DNA from: Mycobacterium paragordonae
GTDB lineage: Bacteria > Actinomycetota > Actinomycetes > Mycobacteriales > Mycobacteriaceae
Direction: 5' to 3'
Assembly (NCBI RefSeq): GCF_003614435.1
Contig: NZ_CP025546.1
Coordinates: forward strand, 4,650,001 to 4,714,000
DNA length: 64,000 nucleotides
Under the pieces are notes generated by a model. It was given only the letters and a program-made list of their open reading frames with translations, did no database searches and was not told where the DNA came from. This document shows positions 16,922 through 29,166 of this stretch, one piece after another. The stretch's first letter is position 1; each line of letters starts with the position of its first letter. The position numbers and the translations under genes were made by a program.

Positions 16922-17302
16922 TCACACCGAGGGCGGCGGTGTCCAGCGCGCCTGGCGCCGCCGGACCTCGGCCCGCAGATACGCGAGCAGCCCCCACACC
17001 GCGGCGAACAGCAGCCCCATGACACCGACAGCCGGGTACACCAGGAAACCGGCGATCAGGATCAGCTGGGCGCCGAGGTTGACCCAGATCGCCCAGGGCC
17101 GGCGTTGCACCCCGGTCAGCACGACCAGCAGCACCGCGAATCCGATCAGATAGCCCAGCGATGCACCGCTCAAGCCGCCTCCGACGACGCCCACCACCGG
17201 GATCGCCAGCAGCACCACGATGACCTCGAGGATGAGTGTCCCGGCCATCACACCGGCGAAGCTCTTCCACGGGTCGGGCGGCGGCTGCGCGTCGTCGGTC
17301 AC
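16922..17302 (-). CDS. DUF4233-type membrane protein
   Basis: This 126-residue protein has four predicted membrane helices: about 15-35 ([20 protein letters not shown]), 38-62, 70-88 and 90-108 ([18 protein letters not shown]). A short cytoplasmic N-terminus and an Arg-rich C-terminus ([12 protein letters not shown]) flank them. It corresponds to Rv2446c, always found between folC and ndk in mycobacteria. Its start overlaps the folC stop by 4 nt, so the two are co-translated. The function is unknown. Confidence 0.88.
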   Translation of the reverse strand: MTDDAQPPPDPWKSFAGVMAGTLILEVIVVLLAIPVVGVVGGGLSGASLGYLIGFAVLLVVLTGVQRRPWAIWVNLGAQLILIAGFLVYPAVGVMGLLFAAVWGLLAYLRAEVRRRQARWTPPPSV

Positions 17303-18732
17303 TGCGGATCACGACCGAACAGCGTGCGGGCGGCGCCGGCGGTGACGACCGAACCGGTAATGACAATGCCTGTGCCGGAGTACATCTCATCCTCCTGATC
17401 GGCCGCGTCGACCAGCGCGGTCGCGGCGTCGATGGCGTCGCGCAGGTTGTCGGCCGGGATCACCCGGTCAGGCCCGAACCGCTCCTGCGCCGCGGTTGCC
17501 AGTGTCTCGACGTCGAGTGCCCGCGGCGAACCGTTGTGGGTGACGACGACGGAGTCGAACACCGGTTCCAGCGCGGCGAGGATGCCGTCCACATCCTTGT
17601 CGGCCAGCACCGCGACCACCCCCACCAGCGTGCGGAAGTCGAACTCGTCGGCGAGGGTCTGCGCGAGCGCGGCCGCACCGGCCGGGTTGTGCGCGGCGTC
17701 GATGAACACCGTGGGGGCGCTGCGCATGCGCTCCAGCCGTCCGGGACTGGTGACCGCGGCGAAACCGGCCCGCACCGCGTCCACATCCAGCTGGCGCTGC
17801 GCGCCGGCACCGAAGAACGCCTCCACCGCCGCCAGCGCCAGCGACGCGTTGTGCGCCTGATGCTCACCGTGCAGGGGCAGGAAGATGTCCGGGTACACCC
17901 CGCCCAGGCCCTGCAACTGCAGCAGCTGCCCGCCGATGGCCACCTGCCGGCCCAGCACGGCGAACTCCGAGTCCTGCCGGGCGACCGCGGCGTCGGCGCG
18001 CACCGTCTGAGCGAGCAGCACGTCCATCACCTCGGGCACCTGGCGCCCGATCACCGCGACGGTGTCCGGCGACCCTTCGGGCGCTCGGGTGATGATGCCC
18101 GCCTTCTCCTTGGCGATCCCCGCGATGTCGGCGCCCAGATAGTCGACGTGGTCGACGCTGATCGGGGTGATGACGGCCACCGGCGCGTTCAGCACGTTGG
18201 TGGCGTCCCAGCTGCCACCCATACCGACCTCGACGACAGCGACGTCGACGGGCGCATCGGCGAACGCCGCGAACGCCATCGCGGTAAGCACCTCGAACTT
18301 GCTCATCGCCGGTCCCCCGTCAGCCTGCGACTGCTGGTCGACCATGTGCACGAACGGCTCGATCTCCCGGTAGGTGTCCACGTACTGCGCCGGCGTGATC
18401 GGCTCGCCGTCGATCGAGATGCGTTCGACCGCCGACTGCAGGTGTGGGCTGGTGGTGCGGCCGGTGCGCTGCTGCAGCGCGGTGATCAGCGCGTCGATCA
18501 TCCGCGCGACCGACGTCTTGCCGTTGGTGCCGGCGATGTGAATCGACGGGTAGCTCAACTGCGGTGACCCGAGCAGGTCCATCAGGGCGCTGATCCGGGT
18601 CAGGCTCGGCTCGATGCGGGTCTCCGGCCAGCGCTGGTCAAGTAGATGTTCGACCTGCAGCAGGGAGGCGATCTCATCCGGGGTGGGAACCAGCCGGGTG
18701 CCGGACTCCCAGTCCTCCGATTCGGAACTCAT
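17299..18732 (-). CDS. folC: Folylpolyglutamate synthase / dihydrofolate synthase
   Basis: It adds glutamate to dihydropteroate and to folates, using ATP, which retains folates in the cell. The 477-residue Mur-ligase-like protein has the P-loop region [14 protein letters not shown] near 65-78, the TSPHL omega-loop motif ([20 protein letters not shown]) near 95-114, [12 protein letters not shown] near 170 and the C-terminal domain motif [12 protein letters not shown] near 345. The ATG shares a base with the valS stop (TAATG), giving a coupled valS-folC pair as in M. tuberculosis. Confidence 0.97.
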   Translation of the reverse strand: MSSESEDWESGTRLVPTPDEIASLLQVEHLLDQRWPETRIEPSLTRISALMDLLGSPQLSYPSIHIAGTNGKTSVARMIDALITALQQRTGRTTSPHLQSAVERISIDGEPITPAQYVDTYREIEPFVHMVDQQSQADGGPAMSKFEVLTAMAFAAFADAPVDVAVVEVGMGGSWDATNVLNAPVAVITPISVDHVDYLGADIAGIAKEKAGIITRAPEGSPDTVAVIGRQVPEVMDVLLAQTVRADAAVARQDSEFAVLGRQVAIGGQLLQLQGLGGVYPDIFLPLHGEHQAHNASLALAAVEAFFGAGAQRQLDVDAVRAGFAAVTSPGRLERMRSAPTVFIDAAHNPAGAAALAQTLADEFDFRTLVGVVAVLADKDVDGILAALEPVFDSVVVTHNGSPRALDVETLATAAQERFGPDRVIPADNLRDAIDAATALVDAADQEDEMYSGTGIVITGSVVTAGAARTLFGRDPQ

Positions 18733-21374
18733 TACAGCGCCGCCAATTTGGCGGTGATCCGGTCGGTCTCCTCCTGGGCCACCTGCTGGCGCGCGCGAAT
18801 CTTGTCCACGACGGCCTCCGGCGCCTTGGCCAGGAAGTCGGCGTTGCCGAGTTTGGCCGCGGTGGATGCCAGCTCCTTTTGCGCTGCGGCCAGGTCCTTT
18901 TCCAGGCGTCGACGCTCGGCGGCCACGTCGATGGTGCCCGAGGTGTCCAGTTCGACGACGACCGTTGCCGTGCTCAGGCGGACCTCGAGGGAGGCCGACG
19001 CAGCGAAGCCGCCACCCGGTTCGGTCAGCCAGGCCAGCGACGTCACGGCGGGAACCTGATTACTCAGACCGGCGTCATCGACACCGACCAACCGGGCCGG
19101 CACCTTCTGCCGGTCGGCCAGGCCCTGATCGCTACGGAACCGGCGCACCTCGGTCACCAACTTCTGCATGTCGGTGATCCGTTGCGCGGCAACCGGATCC
19201 AGCGTGATGCCGGAAGGCTTGGGCCAATCCGCGATCACCAGCGACTCCTGACCGGTGAGCGCCTGCCAGAGGGCTTCGCTGATGAAGGGAATCACCGGAT
19301 GCAGCAGTCGCAGCAGGGTGTCCAGGCCGGCGGCCAGCACCGCGGTGGTACCCGAAAGCCCCTGCGCCAGCTGCGTTTTGGCGAGCTCGAGATACCAGTC
19401 GCAGAATTCGTCCCAGGCGAAGTGGTAGAGCGCCTCGCAGGCGCGGCTGAACTCGTAACTGTCGAAGGCCGCATCGACTTCCGCGCGAACCTCTTCCAGC
19501 CGGCCCAGCACCCAGCGGTCGGCATCGGTGAGTTCGTCGGGCAGCGGCGCCAGGGCGGCGCCGTTCATCAGCGCATACCTGGTGGCGTTGAACAGTTTGG
19601 TGCCGAAGTTGCGGGACGCCCGCACCGCGTCCTCGCCGATTGCGAGGTCGCCGCCCGGACTGGCGCCGCGCGCCAGGGTGAACCGCAGGGCGTCGGCCCC
19701 GAACTTGTCCATCCACTCGAGCGGGTCGATGACGTTGCCCTTGGACTTGCTCATTTTCCGGCCGAACTCGTCGCGGATCAACCCGTGCAGGAACACGTCG
19801 GTGAACGGCACCTGCGGGCCGCGACGACCGTCGAGGGTGATGACGTCGTCGCCGCCGACGTAGGTGCCGAACATCATCATCCGGGCCACCCAGAAGAACA
19901 GGATGTCGTAGCCGGTGACCAGAACACTTGTCGGATAGAACTTTTCCAGCGCCGCGGTCTTCAACGGCCAGCCCAGGGTGGAGAACGGCCACAACGCCGA
20001 GGAGAACCAGGTGTCCAGCACGTCGCTGTCCTGCTCCCACCCGTCCGGCGGGGTGTCGTCGGGACCGACGCACACCATTTCCCCGTTGGGCCCGTACCAG
20101 ATCGGGATACGGTGGCCCCACCACAGCTGCCGAGAGATGCACCAATCGTGCATGTCGTCCACCCACGCGAACCACCGCGGCTCCAGGCTTGCCGGGTGAA
20201 TCACGGTGTCGCCATTGCGAACCGCGTCACCGGCAGCCTTGGCCATCGACTCCACCCGGACCCACCACTGCAGGGACAGCCGGGGTTCGATCGGCTCACC
20301 ACTACGCTCGGAATGCCCAACGCTGTGCAGGTAGGGCCGCTTCTCCTCGACGACCCGGCCCTGGGCGGCAAGTGCCTCGCGCACTTTGACCCGGGCTTCG
20401 AACCGGTCCATGCCGTCGAATTGCGTTCCGGTGTCGGCGATCCGGCCCTTGGTGTCCATGATCGAGGGCATCGGGAGCTGATGACGCATCCCGATCTCGA
20501 AGTCATTGGGATCGTGGGCGGGGGTGACTTTCACTGCGCCGGTGCCGAATTCGGGATCGACATGCTCGTCTGCGACCACAATCATTTCGCGATCGACGAA
20601 CGGGTGCGGCAGGCGAGTACCGACCAGATGGCGGTAACGGTCGTCGTCGGGGTGCACCGCAATGGCGGTGTCGCCCAGCATGGTCTCCACCCGGGTGGTC
20701 GCGACCACGATGTGGGGTTGTGAATCGTCGAGCGAGCCGTAGCGGAACGACACCAGCTCGCCTTCGACGTCCTGGTAGTTGACCTCGAGGTCCGAGATCG
20801 CCGTCTCGAGCACCGGCGACCAGTTGACCAGCCGTTCGGCCTGATAGATCAGGCCGTCGTCGTAGAGGCGTTTGAAGATCGTCCGCACCGCCCGCGACAG
20901 GCCCTCGTCCATCGTGAAGCGGTCCCGGCTCCAGTCCACGCCGTCGCCGAGCCGGCGCATCTGGCCGCCGATCGCGCCGCCGGACTCGCGCTTCCAATCC
21001 CAGACCTTGTCGACGAACAACTCGCGGCCGAAGTCCTCTTTGGTCTTGCCGTCGACCGCCAGCTGCTTTTCCACCACGCTCTGGGTGGCGATGCCGGCGT
21101 GGTCCATGCCCGGCTGCCACAGCACCTCGTAGCCCTGCATGCGCTTACGCCGGGTCAGCGCGTCCATCATCGTGTGTTCCAGCGCGTGGCCCATGTGCAG
21201 GCTGCCGGTCACATTCGGCGGTGGAAGCACGATCGAGTACGCGGGCTTGGTGCTCTCCGGGTCGGCGGTGAAGTAGCCGGCGTCCACCCATTTCTGGTAG
21301 ATCGCGCCCTCCATCGCGGCCGGATCCCAGGACTTGGGCAGCTGGTCATCGGCGGGGCGGGGGCTGGCGGTCAC
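18732..21374 (-). CDS. valS: Valyl-tRNA synthetase
   Basis: It is a class I aminoacyl-tRNA synthetase charging tRNA-Val. At 880 residues it has the HIGH-type motif HMGH at 60-63 ([15 protein letters not shown]), an inserted CP1 editing domain of about 190-330 that clears Thr-tRNA, and KMSKSKGN near 540. The anticodon-binding helices follow (about 600-750), and a C-terminal coiled-coil arm runs from about 815 ([21 protein letters not shown]). The gene reads directly into folC. Confidence 0.98.
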   Translation of the reverse strand: MTASPRPADDQLPKSWDPAAMEGAIYQKWVDAGYFTADPESTKPAYSIVLPPPNVTGSLHMGHALEHTMMDALTRRKRMQGYEVLWQPGMDHAGIATQSVVEKQLAVDGKTKEDFGRELFVDKVWDWKRESGGAIGGQMRRLGDGVDWSRDRFTMDEGLSRAVRTIFKRLYDDGLIYQAERLVNWSPVLETAISDLEVNYQDVEGELVSFRYGSLDDSQPHIVVATTRVETMLGDTAIAVHPDDDRYRHLVGTRLPHPFVDREMIVVADEHVDPEFGTGAVKVTPAHDPNDFEIGMRHQLPMPSIMDTKGRIADTGTQFDGMDRFEARVKVREALAAQGRVVEEKRPYLHSVGHSERSGEPIEPRLSLQWWVRVESMAKAAGDAVRNGDTVIHPASLEPRWFAWVDDMHDWCISRQLWWGHRIPIWYGPNGEMVCVGPDDTPPDGWEQDSDVLDTWFSSALWPFSTLGWPLKTAALEKFYPTSVLVTGYDILFFWVARMMMFGTYVGGDDVITLDGRRGPQVPFTDVFLHGLIRDEFGRKMSKSKGNVIDPLEWMDKFGADALRFTLARGASPGGDLAIGEDAVRASRNFGTKLFNATRYALMNGAALAPLPDELTDADRWVLGRLEEVRAEVDAAFDSYEFSRACEALYHFAWDEFCDWYLELAKTQLAQGLSGTTAVLAAGLDTLLRLLHPVIPFISEALWQALTGQESLVIADWPKPSGITLDPVAAQRITDMQKLVTEVRRFRSDQGLADRQKVPARLVGVDDAGLSNQVPAVTSLAWLTEPGGGFAASASLEVRLSTATVVVELDTSGTIDVAAERRRLEKDLAAAQKELASTAAKLGNADFLAKAPEAVVDKIRARQQVAQEETDRITAKLAAL

Positions 21375-21438
21375 CGGTCAATTCTAGGAACCGCCAGCCG
21401 CTCCCGTGTAAGGGCCTGAAACCCCAGGTGAATCCCGA

Positions 21439-22086
21439 CTACGGGATGGTGAGCACCTGCCCGGGGTGGATCAGGTCGGGGTTCGGGATCCCGCTGGCGT
21501 CGGCGATGACCTGATACTTGCTGCCGTCGCCGTAGAACCGCTCCGCGATCGCCCACAGGGTGTCGCCGGACTCGACGGTGTAGGTGCGTGCGGGTTCGGG
21601 TTCGGGTTCGGCCGGCGGGGCTTCGGCCGCGGGTTCGGCGGGCGCTTCGGCGACAGCGTTCTCCGCCGGCTCATCCGATCCCCACCAGCCGGATTGACCC
21701 GAGCCCGAGCCGGACTTCTGCGCCTCGGCCACAGGCTCGGGCGGCGGCGGCCCGTCGGTCTCGGTCTTGGTGGACCAGGCAGGCCCGTCGGCCGCGTACA
21801 GCACCAGGTTCCGGTCGTCCTGCAGAACGAGCTGGACCTGCTTCTTGCCCTTGGTGTCGCTGTGCCACACCGGCTTGTCGGCGGTGTAGAGCACGAAGTT
21901 GCCGTCGGTCTGCACCTCGGCGCGCACCACGTCCTGGCCATTGGTCGAGGTTGACCAGATCGGCTTGCCCCATACGGCCAGCACCAGGTTGCCGTCGTCC
22001 TGCAGGGTCAGCGTGTAGGCACCGTTGTTCGACGTCAGGGACTCGCCCTTTACCAGCTTCTGACCTTCGGTGAGCCTGTCTGCCAT
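21439..22086 (-). CDS. Mannose-type B-lectin with C-terminal LysM domain
   Basis: Residues 1-108 form a monocot-mannose-lectin (beta-prism II) domain with three QxDxNxVxY-like sites: LQDDGNLVLAVW, VQTDGNFVLYTA and LQDDRNLVLYAA. A Pro/Glu/Ala-rich linker (about 110-165) leads to a LysM domain at 167-215 (TYTVESGDTLWAIAERFYGDGSKY), which would bind peptidoglycan. M. smegmatis has a characterised lectin of this design (MSMEG_3662, as I recall). No signal peptide is visible, so export, if any, uses another route. The gene is not in M. tuberculosis at this place. It probably binds mannosylated wall or host glycans; that is an inference. The ATG follows an AGGAAAG ribosome site. Confidence 0.92.
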   Translation of the reverse strand: MADRLTEGQKLVKGESLTSNNGAYTLTLQDDGNLVLAVWGKPIWSTSTNGQDVVRAEVQTDGNFVLYTADKPVWHSDTKGKKQVQLVLQDDRNLVLYAADGPAWSTKTETDGPPPPEPVAEAQKSGSGSGQSGWWGSDEPAENAVAEAPAEPAAEAPPAEPEPEPARTYTVESGDTLWAIAERFYGDGSKYQVIADASGIPNPDLIHPGQVLTIP

Positions 22087-22186
22087 GAGCTTTCCTCTCC
22101 ATACCTATCGTTACGGGACCTGAAAACCATTGGTCGCCAACGCGACCGAAACAGCGCGCCTCAGCTCAGTCCTGTTGTGGCGCAGA

Positions 22187-22774
22187 TTATTTCTTACCAC
22201 CGAGCAGGCCGCCGAGAATGTCGCCGAGGCCACCGCCCTTACCGCCCAGCACGCTGCCGAGAATGCCGCCCAGCGACTTGTCGTTACCGCCGCCCAGGAT
22301 ACTGCCCAGGATGTCGCCCAGCCCGCCACCGGAGCTGCGTTGCTGCGAGGCGGGGGTCTCGGCGGCGCCACCGGAATTGAGTTGTTTTCCGATGTACGCC
22401 AACACGATTGGCAAGATGATGGGCAGCAGTTGCTTGAGCAGTTCGCTGTTGCCGGCGCCACCGCCGGCCAGTGCCGTGGCGACTTCGTTGGTGTCCTTGC
22501 CGCCGAAGAGCGTCGCGACCGCCTGGTGCCCATCGTTCTCGTCGACGTGGTCGACGCCGCCGCCGGCGTCGAGTAGCCCGCGGGCGGCGTGCCCGCTGGC
22601 GGCATCCTCGATCTTGCTGGCGTGCTCGGGGTCTTGCGACGTGTGCTGCAGGCCGCTGAGCAGCACCGGCACCAGGGTGTGCACCGCCTTGTCGACCTCG
22701 CCCTGGTCGGCCCCCAGCTTCGTCGCGATGTCCGAGGTGGGAATCTGCGAGTAGAGATCGTCGAGAGCGGCCAT
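22187..22774 (-). CDS. DUF937 family protein with glycine-rich tail
   Basis: This 195-residue protein has an N-terminal DUF937-like helical region (MAALDDLYSQIPTSDIATKLG, and a TLVPVLLSGLQ repeat helix), then LLKQLLPIILPIVLAYIGKQL near 115-135, which is strongly hydrophobic. The tail is rich in Gly-Gly-Leu-Gly-Asp-Ile-Leu-Gly repeats (about 150-195). The family has no established function. The repeat tail may assemble or contact a membrane. It lies 100 bp upstream of the lectin gene on the same strand, and both are absent between Rv2449c and valS in M. tuberculosis, so they may be an accessory pair. Confidence 0.85.
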   Translation of the reverse strand: MAALDDLYSQIPTSDIATKLGADQGEVDKAVHTLVPVLLSGLQHTSQDPEHASKIEDAASGHAARGLLDAGGGVDHVDENDGHQAVATLFGGKDTNEVATALAGGGAGNSELLKQLLPIILPIVLAYIGKQLNSGGAAETPASQQRSSGGGLGDILGSILGGGNDKSLGGILGSVLGGKGGGLGDILGGLLGGKK

Positions 22775-22877
22775 CGTGATCCACCTTCGTCGCTGGGATG
22801 GGAGGTGAGCAGCTTCGACACTAGACGCACCCGATCTGGATCAACACCCTTGGATCAGGCGGATTTCAACTAGTGCG

Positions 22878-24134
22878 TCAATTTAACCGTTCGGTCCGCA
22901 GCTCGATACCTGCGTGTGGGAACCGGGCCAACAACGCGTCGCCCATGGCCGCCGCCGGGGTCAGCACGCCATGCAGGTCGGGGAGCTTGTCGCGGTCCTT
23001 GGCCAAGGCAAGACCGCACTCTCCCAACATCACCGAGGTGGCCTTGTACCCGGGGTCGCCGCGCTGTTCCATGCGCGCCACGTAGCGGGCGCCGGACGTC
23101 GTGGTGGTGTACGTCTCGACCTTGTAGAAGCCGCGTTCGCGGGCCTTGTCACTGGGGCCGCTTCCCGACTTGGGCAGGACGCGCTCCAACAGCTTCGCCG
23201 GGACCCGGTCCAGAACGCGACTGCCCAACCCGAAGAACGCACTGGTGAACCCGGTCATGACCGCCGACGCGACGGGCGCGACCGGGGACGAGCCCACGCT
23301 CATGGTTTCGGTGTAGCGGAACGTGCGGCCGTAGGCCCACTTCATCAGTGCGTTGCTGCGTCGCACGATACGGGTGTTGCTGGGCGCCATCGGGAATGCA
23401 GCTGTCCACAGTCCGGCCAGTTCCGGTGCGATCCGGCTACCCCGGCGCAAGGTCAGGTCCGGCTGCGTGCCCAGCTCCGGCTCGGCCGCGCGATCTGTGC
23501 TCAGCGTGTACGGATCGGACATTTGCCGTCGCACATCGGAGTCCCGCGCGGCGGCTCTCATGATCTCGACGCCCGAGGCGATGGTTCCTCCCGATGCTCC
23601 ACCCCGCATCGAACGCACCACGAAGTTGGTCTCGCCCAGCTCGCCCGCACCATCGTCGTGCGCGGCACGGTAGAGTGCGAACACGGTCAGGTCTGACGGG
23701 ACGGAGTCGAATCCGCACGCGTGCACGATCCGCGCGCCGGTGTCGGCAGCCTGCTTGTGATAGAGGTCGATGCTTTCGCGCATGAAGTTCGCCTCGCCGG
23801 TCAGGTCGGCGTAGTCGGTGCCGGCCGCGGCACACGCCGCCACCAGGGGCAGCCCATAGCGGGTGTAGGGACCCACCGTGGTGATGACGACCCGGGTGCG
23901 GGCGGCCATTTCTTTGAGCGAGGACTCGGAGGTGGCGTCGGCAGAGATCAGCGCCCAGTCCTGGGCGCCGGGTCCCAACGTCTTACGGACGGCTTCCAGT
24001 CGTTCTCGAGACCTGCCGGCCAGCGCGATTCGCGCGTCTCCCCCCGCCCGGGCGAGGTATTCGGCGGTCAGCTTCCCCACGAAGCCCGTTGCCCCATAGA
24101 CGATGATGTCGAATTCGCGTGGCGTCTCGGTCAC
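22878..24134 (-). CDS. Trans-acting enoyl reductase / saccharopine dehydrogenase-like oxidoreductase
   Basis: This 418-residue NAD(P)-binding protein is the counterpart of Rv2449c. The Rossmann fold begins FDIIVYGATGFVGKLTAEYLA, with GATGFVG as nucleotide-binding loop, followed by AGRSRERLEAVRKTLG. YADLTGEANFMRESID and HACGFDSVPSDLTVF are family blocks around 110-160. Paralogues in mycobacteria include the trans-acting enoyl reductase used in phthiocerol/phenolphthiocerol synthesis (Rv2953), but this genomic locus has no polyketide synthase, so the substrate is unknown. The start is GTG 24134 (VTETPREFD); the open frame runs 27 codons further without family similarity. Confidence 0.88.
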   Translation of the reverse strand: MTETPREFDIIVYGATGFVGKLTAEYLARAGGDARIALAGRSRERLEAVRKTLGPGAQDWALISADATSESSLKEMAARTRVVITTVGPYTRYGLPLVAACAAAGTDYADLTGEANFMRESIDLYHKQAADTGARIVHACGFDSVPSDLTVFALYRAAHDDGAGELGETNFVVRSMRGGASGGTIASGVEIMRAAARDSDVRRQMSDPYTLSTDRAAEPELGTQPDLTLRRGSRIAPELAGLWTAAFPMAPSNTRIVRRSNALMKWAYGRTFRYTETMSVGSSPVAPVASAVMTGFTSAFFGLGSRVLDRVPAKLLERVLPKSGSGPSDKARERGFYKVETYTTTTSGARYVARMEQRGDPGYKATSVMLGECGLALAKDRDKLPDLHGVLTPAAAMGDALLARFPHAGIELRTERLN

Positions 24135-24255
24135 CCGGTTGACGCTACCCCCGGACGGGTGATGACCCGGATGGTGGCCCGCAGACGACGAATGCCGGGC
24201 CCGAAGGCCCGGCACTCGCCGTGCGCGTTAGCGCGTATTCAGTTCTCGGTTTTGA

Positions 24256-25495
<1,240 letters not shown>

Positions 25496-26089
25496 TCAAC
25501 GTCCCTGACGCACCGGGGTCCGCAAATCGTCCACCGTGTTCACGTTGGTCAGCGCTTCGGATTCCGTCAGCACGATCTGCTGAGCATCCGACGCGTCGAT
25601 GAGGTCGCTCATTTTGCGCGCGCCGGCGGCGACCAACGCGTCGATGCGGTCGGCGAGGTCCGTGCGGTAGATCGCGGCGAGGTAGTGGCTGCGACCGTCC
25701 CACGGCATTACCACCTCGGCGTTGGTCTCGACGGCGAGGCGGAACAGTTCTTCGATCAAATCGACTGTCAGAGAAGGCATGTCGACCGCAGCGACAAACG
25801 CGTAGCGCGCCCCGGCCGCCGCGGCGGCCCGCAGTCCGCGTCCGGTCGCCGGCAGTGGGCCCAGCCCGCGCACCTCGTCGCGCAAGATCTGCACCGACAG
25901 CGCGGGCAGCGGTTGTCCCGGCGCCGCCATCACGTAGACCGGCGAACAGCGTTGCGACACAACGTCAACCACACGCTCCACCATCGTGCCCGTCCCGCCG
26001 GGCAGCGGCAGGGTGGCCTTGTCACGGCCCATCCGGCGCGATTCGCCGCCGGCGACGACGACGCCGGCCAGTGCAACGTCTTCAGCCAC
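25496..26089 (-). CDS. mobA: Molybdenum cofactor guanylyltransferase
   Basis: It attaches GMP to molybdopterin to form the bis-MGD cofactor for enzymes such as nitrate reductase and formate dehydrogenase. The 197-residue nucleotidyltransferase has the signature [18 protein letters not shown] (11-28) and the metal-binding VDMPSL near 103-108. [11 protein letters not shown] is the usual 'D...GP' loop. NVNTVDDLR near the C-terminus matches the family NVNTPEDL end. It is 8 bp downstream of korB on the same strand, as in M. tuberculosis Rv2453c. Confidence 0.93.
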   Translation of the reverse strand: MAEDVALAGVVVAGGESRRMGRDKATLPLPGGTGTMVERVVDVVSQRCSPVYVMAAPGQPLPALSVQILRDEVRGLGPLPATGRGLRAAAAAGARYAFVAAVDMPSLTVDLIEELFRLAVETNAEVVMPWDGRSHYLAAIYRTDLADRIDALVAAGARKMSDLIDASDAQQIVLTESEALTNVNTVDDLRTPVRQGR

Positions 26090-26097
26090 TCGCCACC

Positions 26098-27186
26098 TCA
26101 GTCCACGGTCCAGGTATCACGCCCGCGCAGCAGCGACTGCAGGGCGGCTTCATCCGATGGGATCGAATTCTGGGCGGACTCTACCTGCGAGCGGGCGGCG
26201 TCGTCATAGGTGGGTCGGCTGATGTCGCGGAAGATGCCCATCACCATGTGGTCGAGGTTCTGATCCGACAAGCGCGACAACGCGAATGCGTACGCCGAAT
26301 CATCGCCGTGCGCGTCGTGCACCACGATTTCCTCTTGAGCGACGTCGGCGGTCTTGGCCACGTCGAGACCGAAGCCCGACTTCACCACGCAGTACTCGCC
26401 ATTGGCGCCGAACACGATCGGCTCTCCGTGGCGGACCTTGATCACCCGCTCCTCGGCGCCTTCCTTGCGCAGCGCGTCGAACGAGCCGTCATTGAAGATC
26501 GGGCAGTCCTGCATGATCTCGACCAGCGCGGCCCCACGGTGCTGGGCCGCGGCCCGAAGCACCTCCGTCAGGCCGGCACGATCCGAATCCAGTGCGCGCC
26601 CAACGAAAGTCGCTTCGGCCCCCAACGCCAGCGACACCGGGTTGAACGGGTGGTCCAGCGAACCCATCGGCGTCGACTTGGTGACCTTGCCAACCTCCGA
26701 GGTCGGCGAGTACTGGCCCTTGGTCAGGCCGTAGATGCGGTTGTTGAACAACAGAATGGTGAGGTTGACGTTGCGGCGCAGCGCGTGGATGAGGTGGTTG
26801 CCGCCGATCGACAACGCGTCACCGTCGCCGGTGACCACCCAGACGGACAGGTCCTCGCGCGCGAGCGCCAACCCCGTGGCGATGGCCGGCGCGCGGCCGT
26901 GGATCGAGTGGAAACCGTAGGTCTCCAGGTAATACGGGAACCGGCTCGAGCAGCCGATACCACTGATGAAAACGATGTTCTCGCGGCGCAACCCGAGCTC
27001 GGGCAGGAAGTTGCGGATGGTGTTGAGGATGACGTAGTCACCGCACCCCGGACACCAGCGCACCTCCTGCTCGCTGGTGAAGTCCTTGCCCTTCTGCGGC
27101 GGGTCTTCTTCAGACAGCCGAGGCACCCCGTCGTTCTTGGTCACTCTCGGGGTCACACCCAGATTGGTGCCGATCAGGCTAGTCAC
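26098..27186 (-). CDS. korB: 2-oxoglutarate:ferredoxin oxidoreductase, beta subunit
   Basis: With KorA it oxidatively decarboxylates 2-oxoglutarate to succinyl-CoA, reducing ferredoxin. The 362-residue beta subunit binds thiamine diphosphate: [15 protein letters not shown] near 42-57, then [21 protein letters not shown] near 115-135 and [19 protein letters not shown]. The Cys in CPGCG is family-typical. The GTG start at 27186 has GGAGGAG upstream. In mycobacteria KorAB provides an alternative to the 2-oxoglutarate dehydrogenase complex. The ferredoxin gene is not adjacent. Confidence 0.96.
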   Translation of the reverse strand: MTSLIGTNLGVTPRVTKNDGVPRLSEEDPPQKGKDFTSEQEVRWCPGCGDYVILNTIRNFLPELGLRRENIVFISGIGCSSRFPYYLETYGFHSIHGRAPAIATGLALAREDLSVWVVTGDGDALSIGGNHLIHALRRNVNLTILLFNNRIYGLTKGQYSPTSEVGKVTKSTPMGSLDHPFNPVSLALGAEATFVGRALDSDRAGLTEVLRAAAQHRGAALVEIMQDCPIFNDGSFDALRKEGAEERVIKVRHGEPIVFGANGEYCVVKSGFGLDVAKTADVAQEEIVVHDAHGDDSAYAFALSRLSDQNLDHMVMGIFRDISRPTYDDAARSQVESAQNSIPSDEAALQSLLRGRDTWTVD

Positions 27187-27219
27187 GGGCGCCGCTCCTC
27201 CTCATCGCTTCGCCTGACC

Positions 27220-29166
27220 TCACGCGCTGACCCCCGCTTCAACGTGGGCCGCCGACAATCTGGCGATTATGGTCTTGTCCTGCTCGAGCTCGGTCAGTCT
27301 TCCGGCCAGCGCGGCCCGGATGAACCGGCCTATCTCGTCGGCCAGGAACGAGACGCCCTTGACCTTGGTCACCGATTTCACGTCGACCAAATACTTGGCA
27401 CGCAACAACATTGCGAGCTGGCCCATGTTCATCTCGGGGCACACCACTTTGGGGTATCGGTGCAACACGTCGCCCAGGTTCGCCGGGAACGGGTTCAGGT
27501 ACCGAAGGTGGGCGTGCGCCACCTTCTTGCCCCGGCGGCGCGCGCGCCGGCAGGCTTCACCGATCGGACCGTAGGAACTCCCCCAGCCGAGCAGCAGCAG
27601 CTCTGCGTCACCGGTGGGGTCGTCGACCTCGAGGTCCGGAACCCGGATGCCGTCGATCTTGGCCTTGCGGATCCGGACCATCAGGTCGTGGTTGGTGGGG
27701 TCGTAAGAGATGTCCCCTGATCCGTTGGCCGCTTCTAGCCCCCCGATCCGATGCTCGAGCCCGGGGGTGCCGGGCACCGCGAACTGGCGGGCGAGGGTGT
27801 CGCGGTGCCGGGCGTACGGCTCGAAGGGCTCACCCGGTTTGGCGAAGATGTGCTTGATCGGCTCGAACGAGGTCACGTCCGGAATCGCCCAGGGCTCAGA
27901 GCCGTTGGCGATCGCGCCGTCGGACAACAGGATCACCGGGGTGTGGTACGACACCGCGATCCGCACCGCCTCCACCGCGGTCTCGAAGCAATCGGAGGGC
28001 GACCGCGGAGCCACCACCGCCACCGGTGACTCGCCGTTGCGGCCGAACAACGCCTGCAGCAGGTCGGCCTGCTCGGTCTTGGTGGGCAGACCGGTGGACG
28101 GTCCGCCGCGCTGGACGTCGATGACGATCAACGGCAGCTCGGTCATCACGGCCAGGCCCATGGCTTCGGATTTCAGCGAGATTCCCGGTCCCGAGGTGCT
28201 GGTGACGCCGAGCGCCCCACCGTAGGAGGCGCCGATCGCGGCACAGATGCCACCGATCTCGTCCTCGGCCTGGAAGGTGATGACGTTGAAGTTCTTGTGC
28301 TTGGACAGCTCGTGCAGGATGTCCGACGCCGGGGTGATCGGGTAGCTGCCGAGCATCACCTGCTTGTTGGCCAGGTGGCCGGCGGCGACAATGCCGTAGG
28401 CCAGTGCGGTATTGCCGGAGATCTGCCGGTACTCGCCGGGCGGCAACGAGGCCTTGGACACCTCGTAGGTGGTCCCGAACGCCTCGGTGGTTTCGCCGTA
28501 GTTCCAGCCGGCCTTCAGCGCCAGCACGTTGGCCTCGGCGATGTCGGGCTTGCGGGCGAACTTCTCCCTGATGAAGGTTTCGCTGGTCTGGACCGGCCGC
28601 CCGTACATCCACGACAGCAGGCCGAGGGCGAACATGTTCTTGGCGCGCTGGCCGTCCTTCTTGGTGGCGCCGATCGCTTCGACGGCCCCGAGGGTCAGCG
28701 TGGTCATCGGCACGGAGTGCACCACGTATTCCTCGAGCTCGTCGGACTCCAAAGGATTGGTCACATAACCGACTTTGGTGAGATTGCGCTTGGTGAATTC
28801 GTCGGAATTGGCGATCACCATTCCCCCGCGCGGCAGGTCGCCGATGTTGGCCTTTAGCGCGGCTGGATTCATGGCCACCAGAACGTCGGGACGGTCCCCG
28901 GCGGTCAGGATGTCATAGTCGGCGATCTGGATCTGGAAAGACGAGACGCCGGGCAATGTGCCTGCCGGAGCGCGAATCTCGGCCGGATAGTTAGGCTGCG
29001 TGGCCAAGTCGTTGCCGAAAAGAGCGGCCTCCGAGGTGAATCGGTCACCGGTCAACTGCATGCCGTCGCCGGAGTCTCCCGCGAATCGGATGACGACATT
29101 CTCCAGTCGCTGTCGACTGGACCCATTCTGAGACTCTTCCCCGGCGCCGTTGCCGTTCGGATTCAC
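27220..29166 (-). CDS. korA: 2-oxoglutarate:ferredoxin oxidoreductase, alpha subunit (gamma-alpha fusion)
   Basis: It is the large partner of KorB. The N-terminal gamma domain (about 20-200) begins RFAGDSGDGMQLTGDRF. The alpha domain follows from about 230 with EYRQISGNTALAYGIVAAG, SYPITPASDILHELSKH and EDEIGGICAAIGASYGG, then a C-terminal domain with PEMNMGQLAMLLRAKYLVDV. I chose GTG 29166 (648 residues) because GGAAGG/GGAG precedes it; TTG 29181 would add 5 residues. A 33-bp gap separates it from korB. The 213 bp upstream hold its promoter and no gene. Confidence 0.95.
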   Translation of the reverse strand: MNPNGNGAGEESQNGSSRQRLENVVIRFAGDSGDGMQLTGDRFTSEAALFGNDLATQPNYPAEIRAPAGTLPGVSSFQIQIADYDILTAGDRPDVLVAMNPAALKANIGDLPRGGMVIANSDEFTKRNLTKVGYVTNPLESDELEEYVVHSVPMTTLTLGAVEAIGATKKDGQRAKNMFALGLLSWMYGRPVQTSETFIREKFARKPDIAEANVLALKAGWNYGETTEAFGTTYEVSKASLPPGEYRQISGNTALAYGIVAAGHLANKQVMLGSYPITPASDILHELSKHKNFNVITFQAEDEIGGICAAIGASYGGALGVTSTSGPGISLKSEAMGLAVMTELPLIVIDVQRGGPSTGLPTKTEQADLLQALFGRNGESPVAVVAPRSPSDCFETAVEAVRIAVSYHTPVILLSDGAIANGSEPWAIPDVTSFEPIKHIFAKPGEPFEPYARHRDTLARQFAVPGTPGLEHRIGGLEAANGSGDISYDPTNHDLMVRIRKAKIDGIRVPDLEVDDPTGDAELLLLGWGSSYGPIGEACRRARRRGKKVAHAHLRYLNPFPANLGDVLHRYPKVVCPEMNMGQLAMLLRAKYLVDVKSVTKVKGVSFLADEIGRFIRAALAGRLTELEQDKTIIARLSAAHVEAGVSA

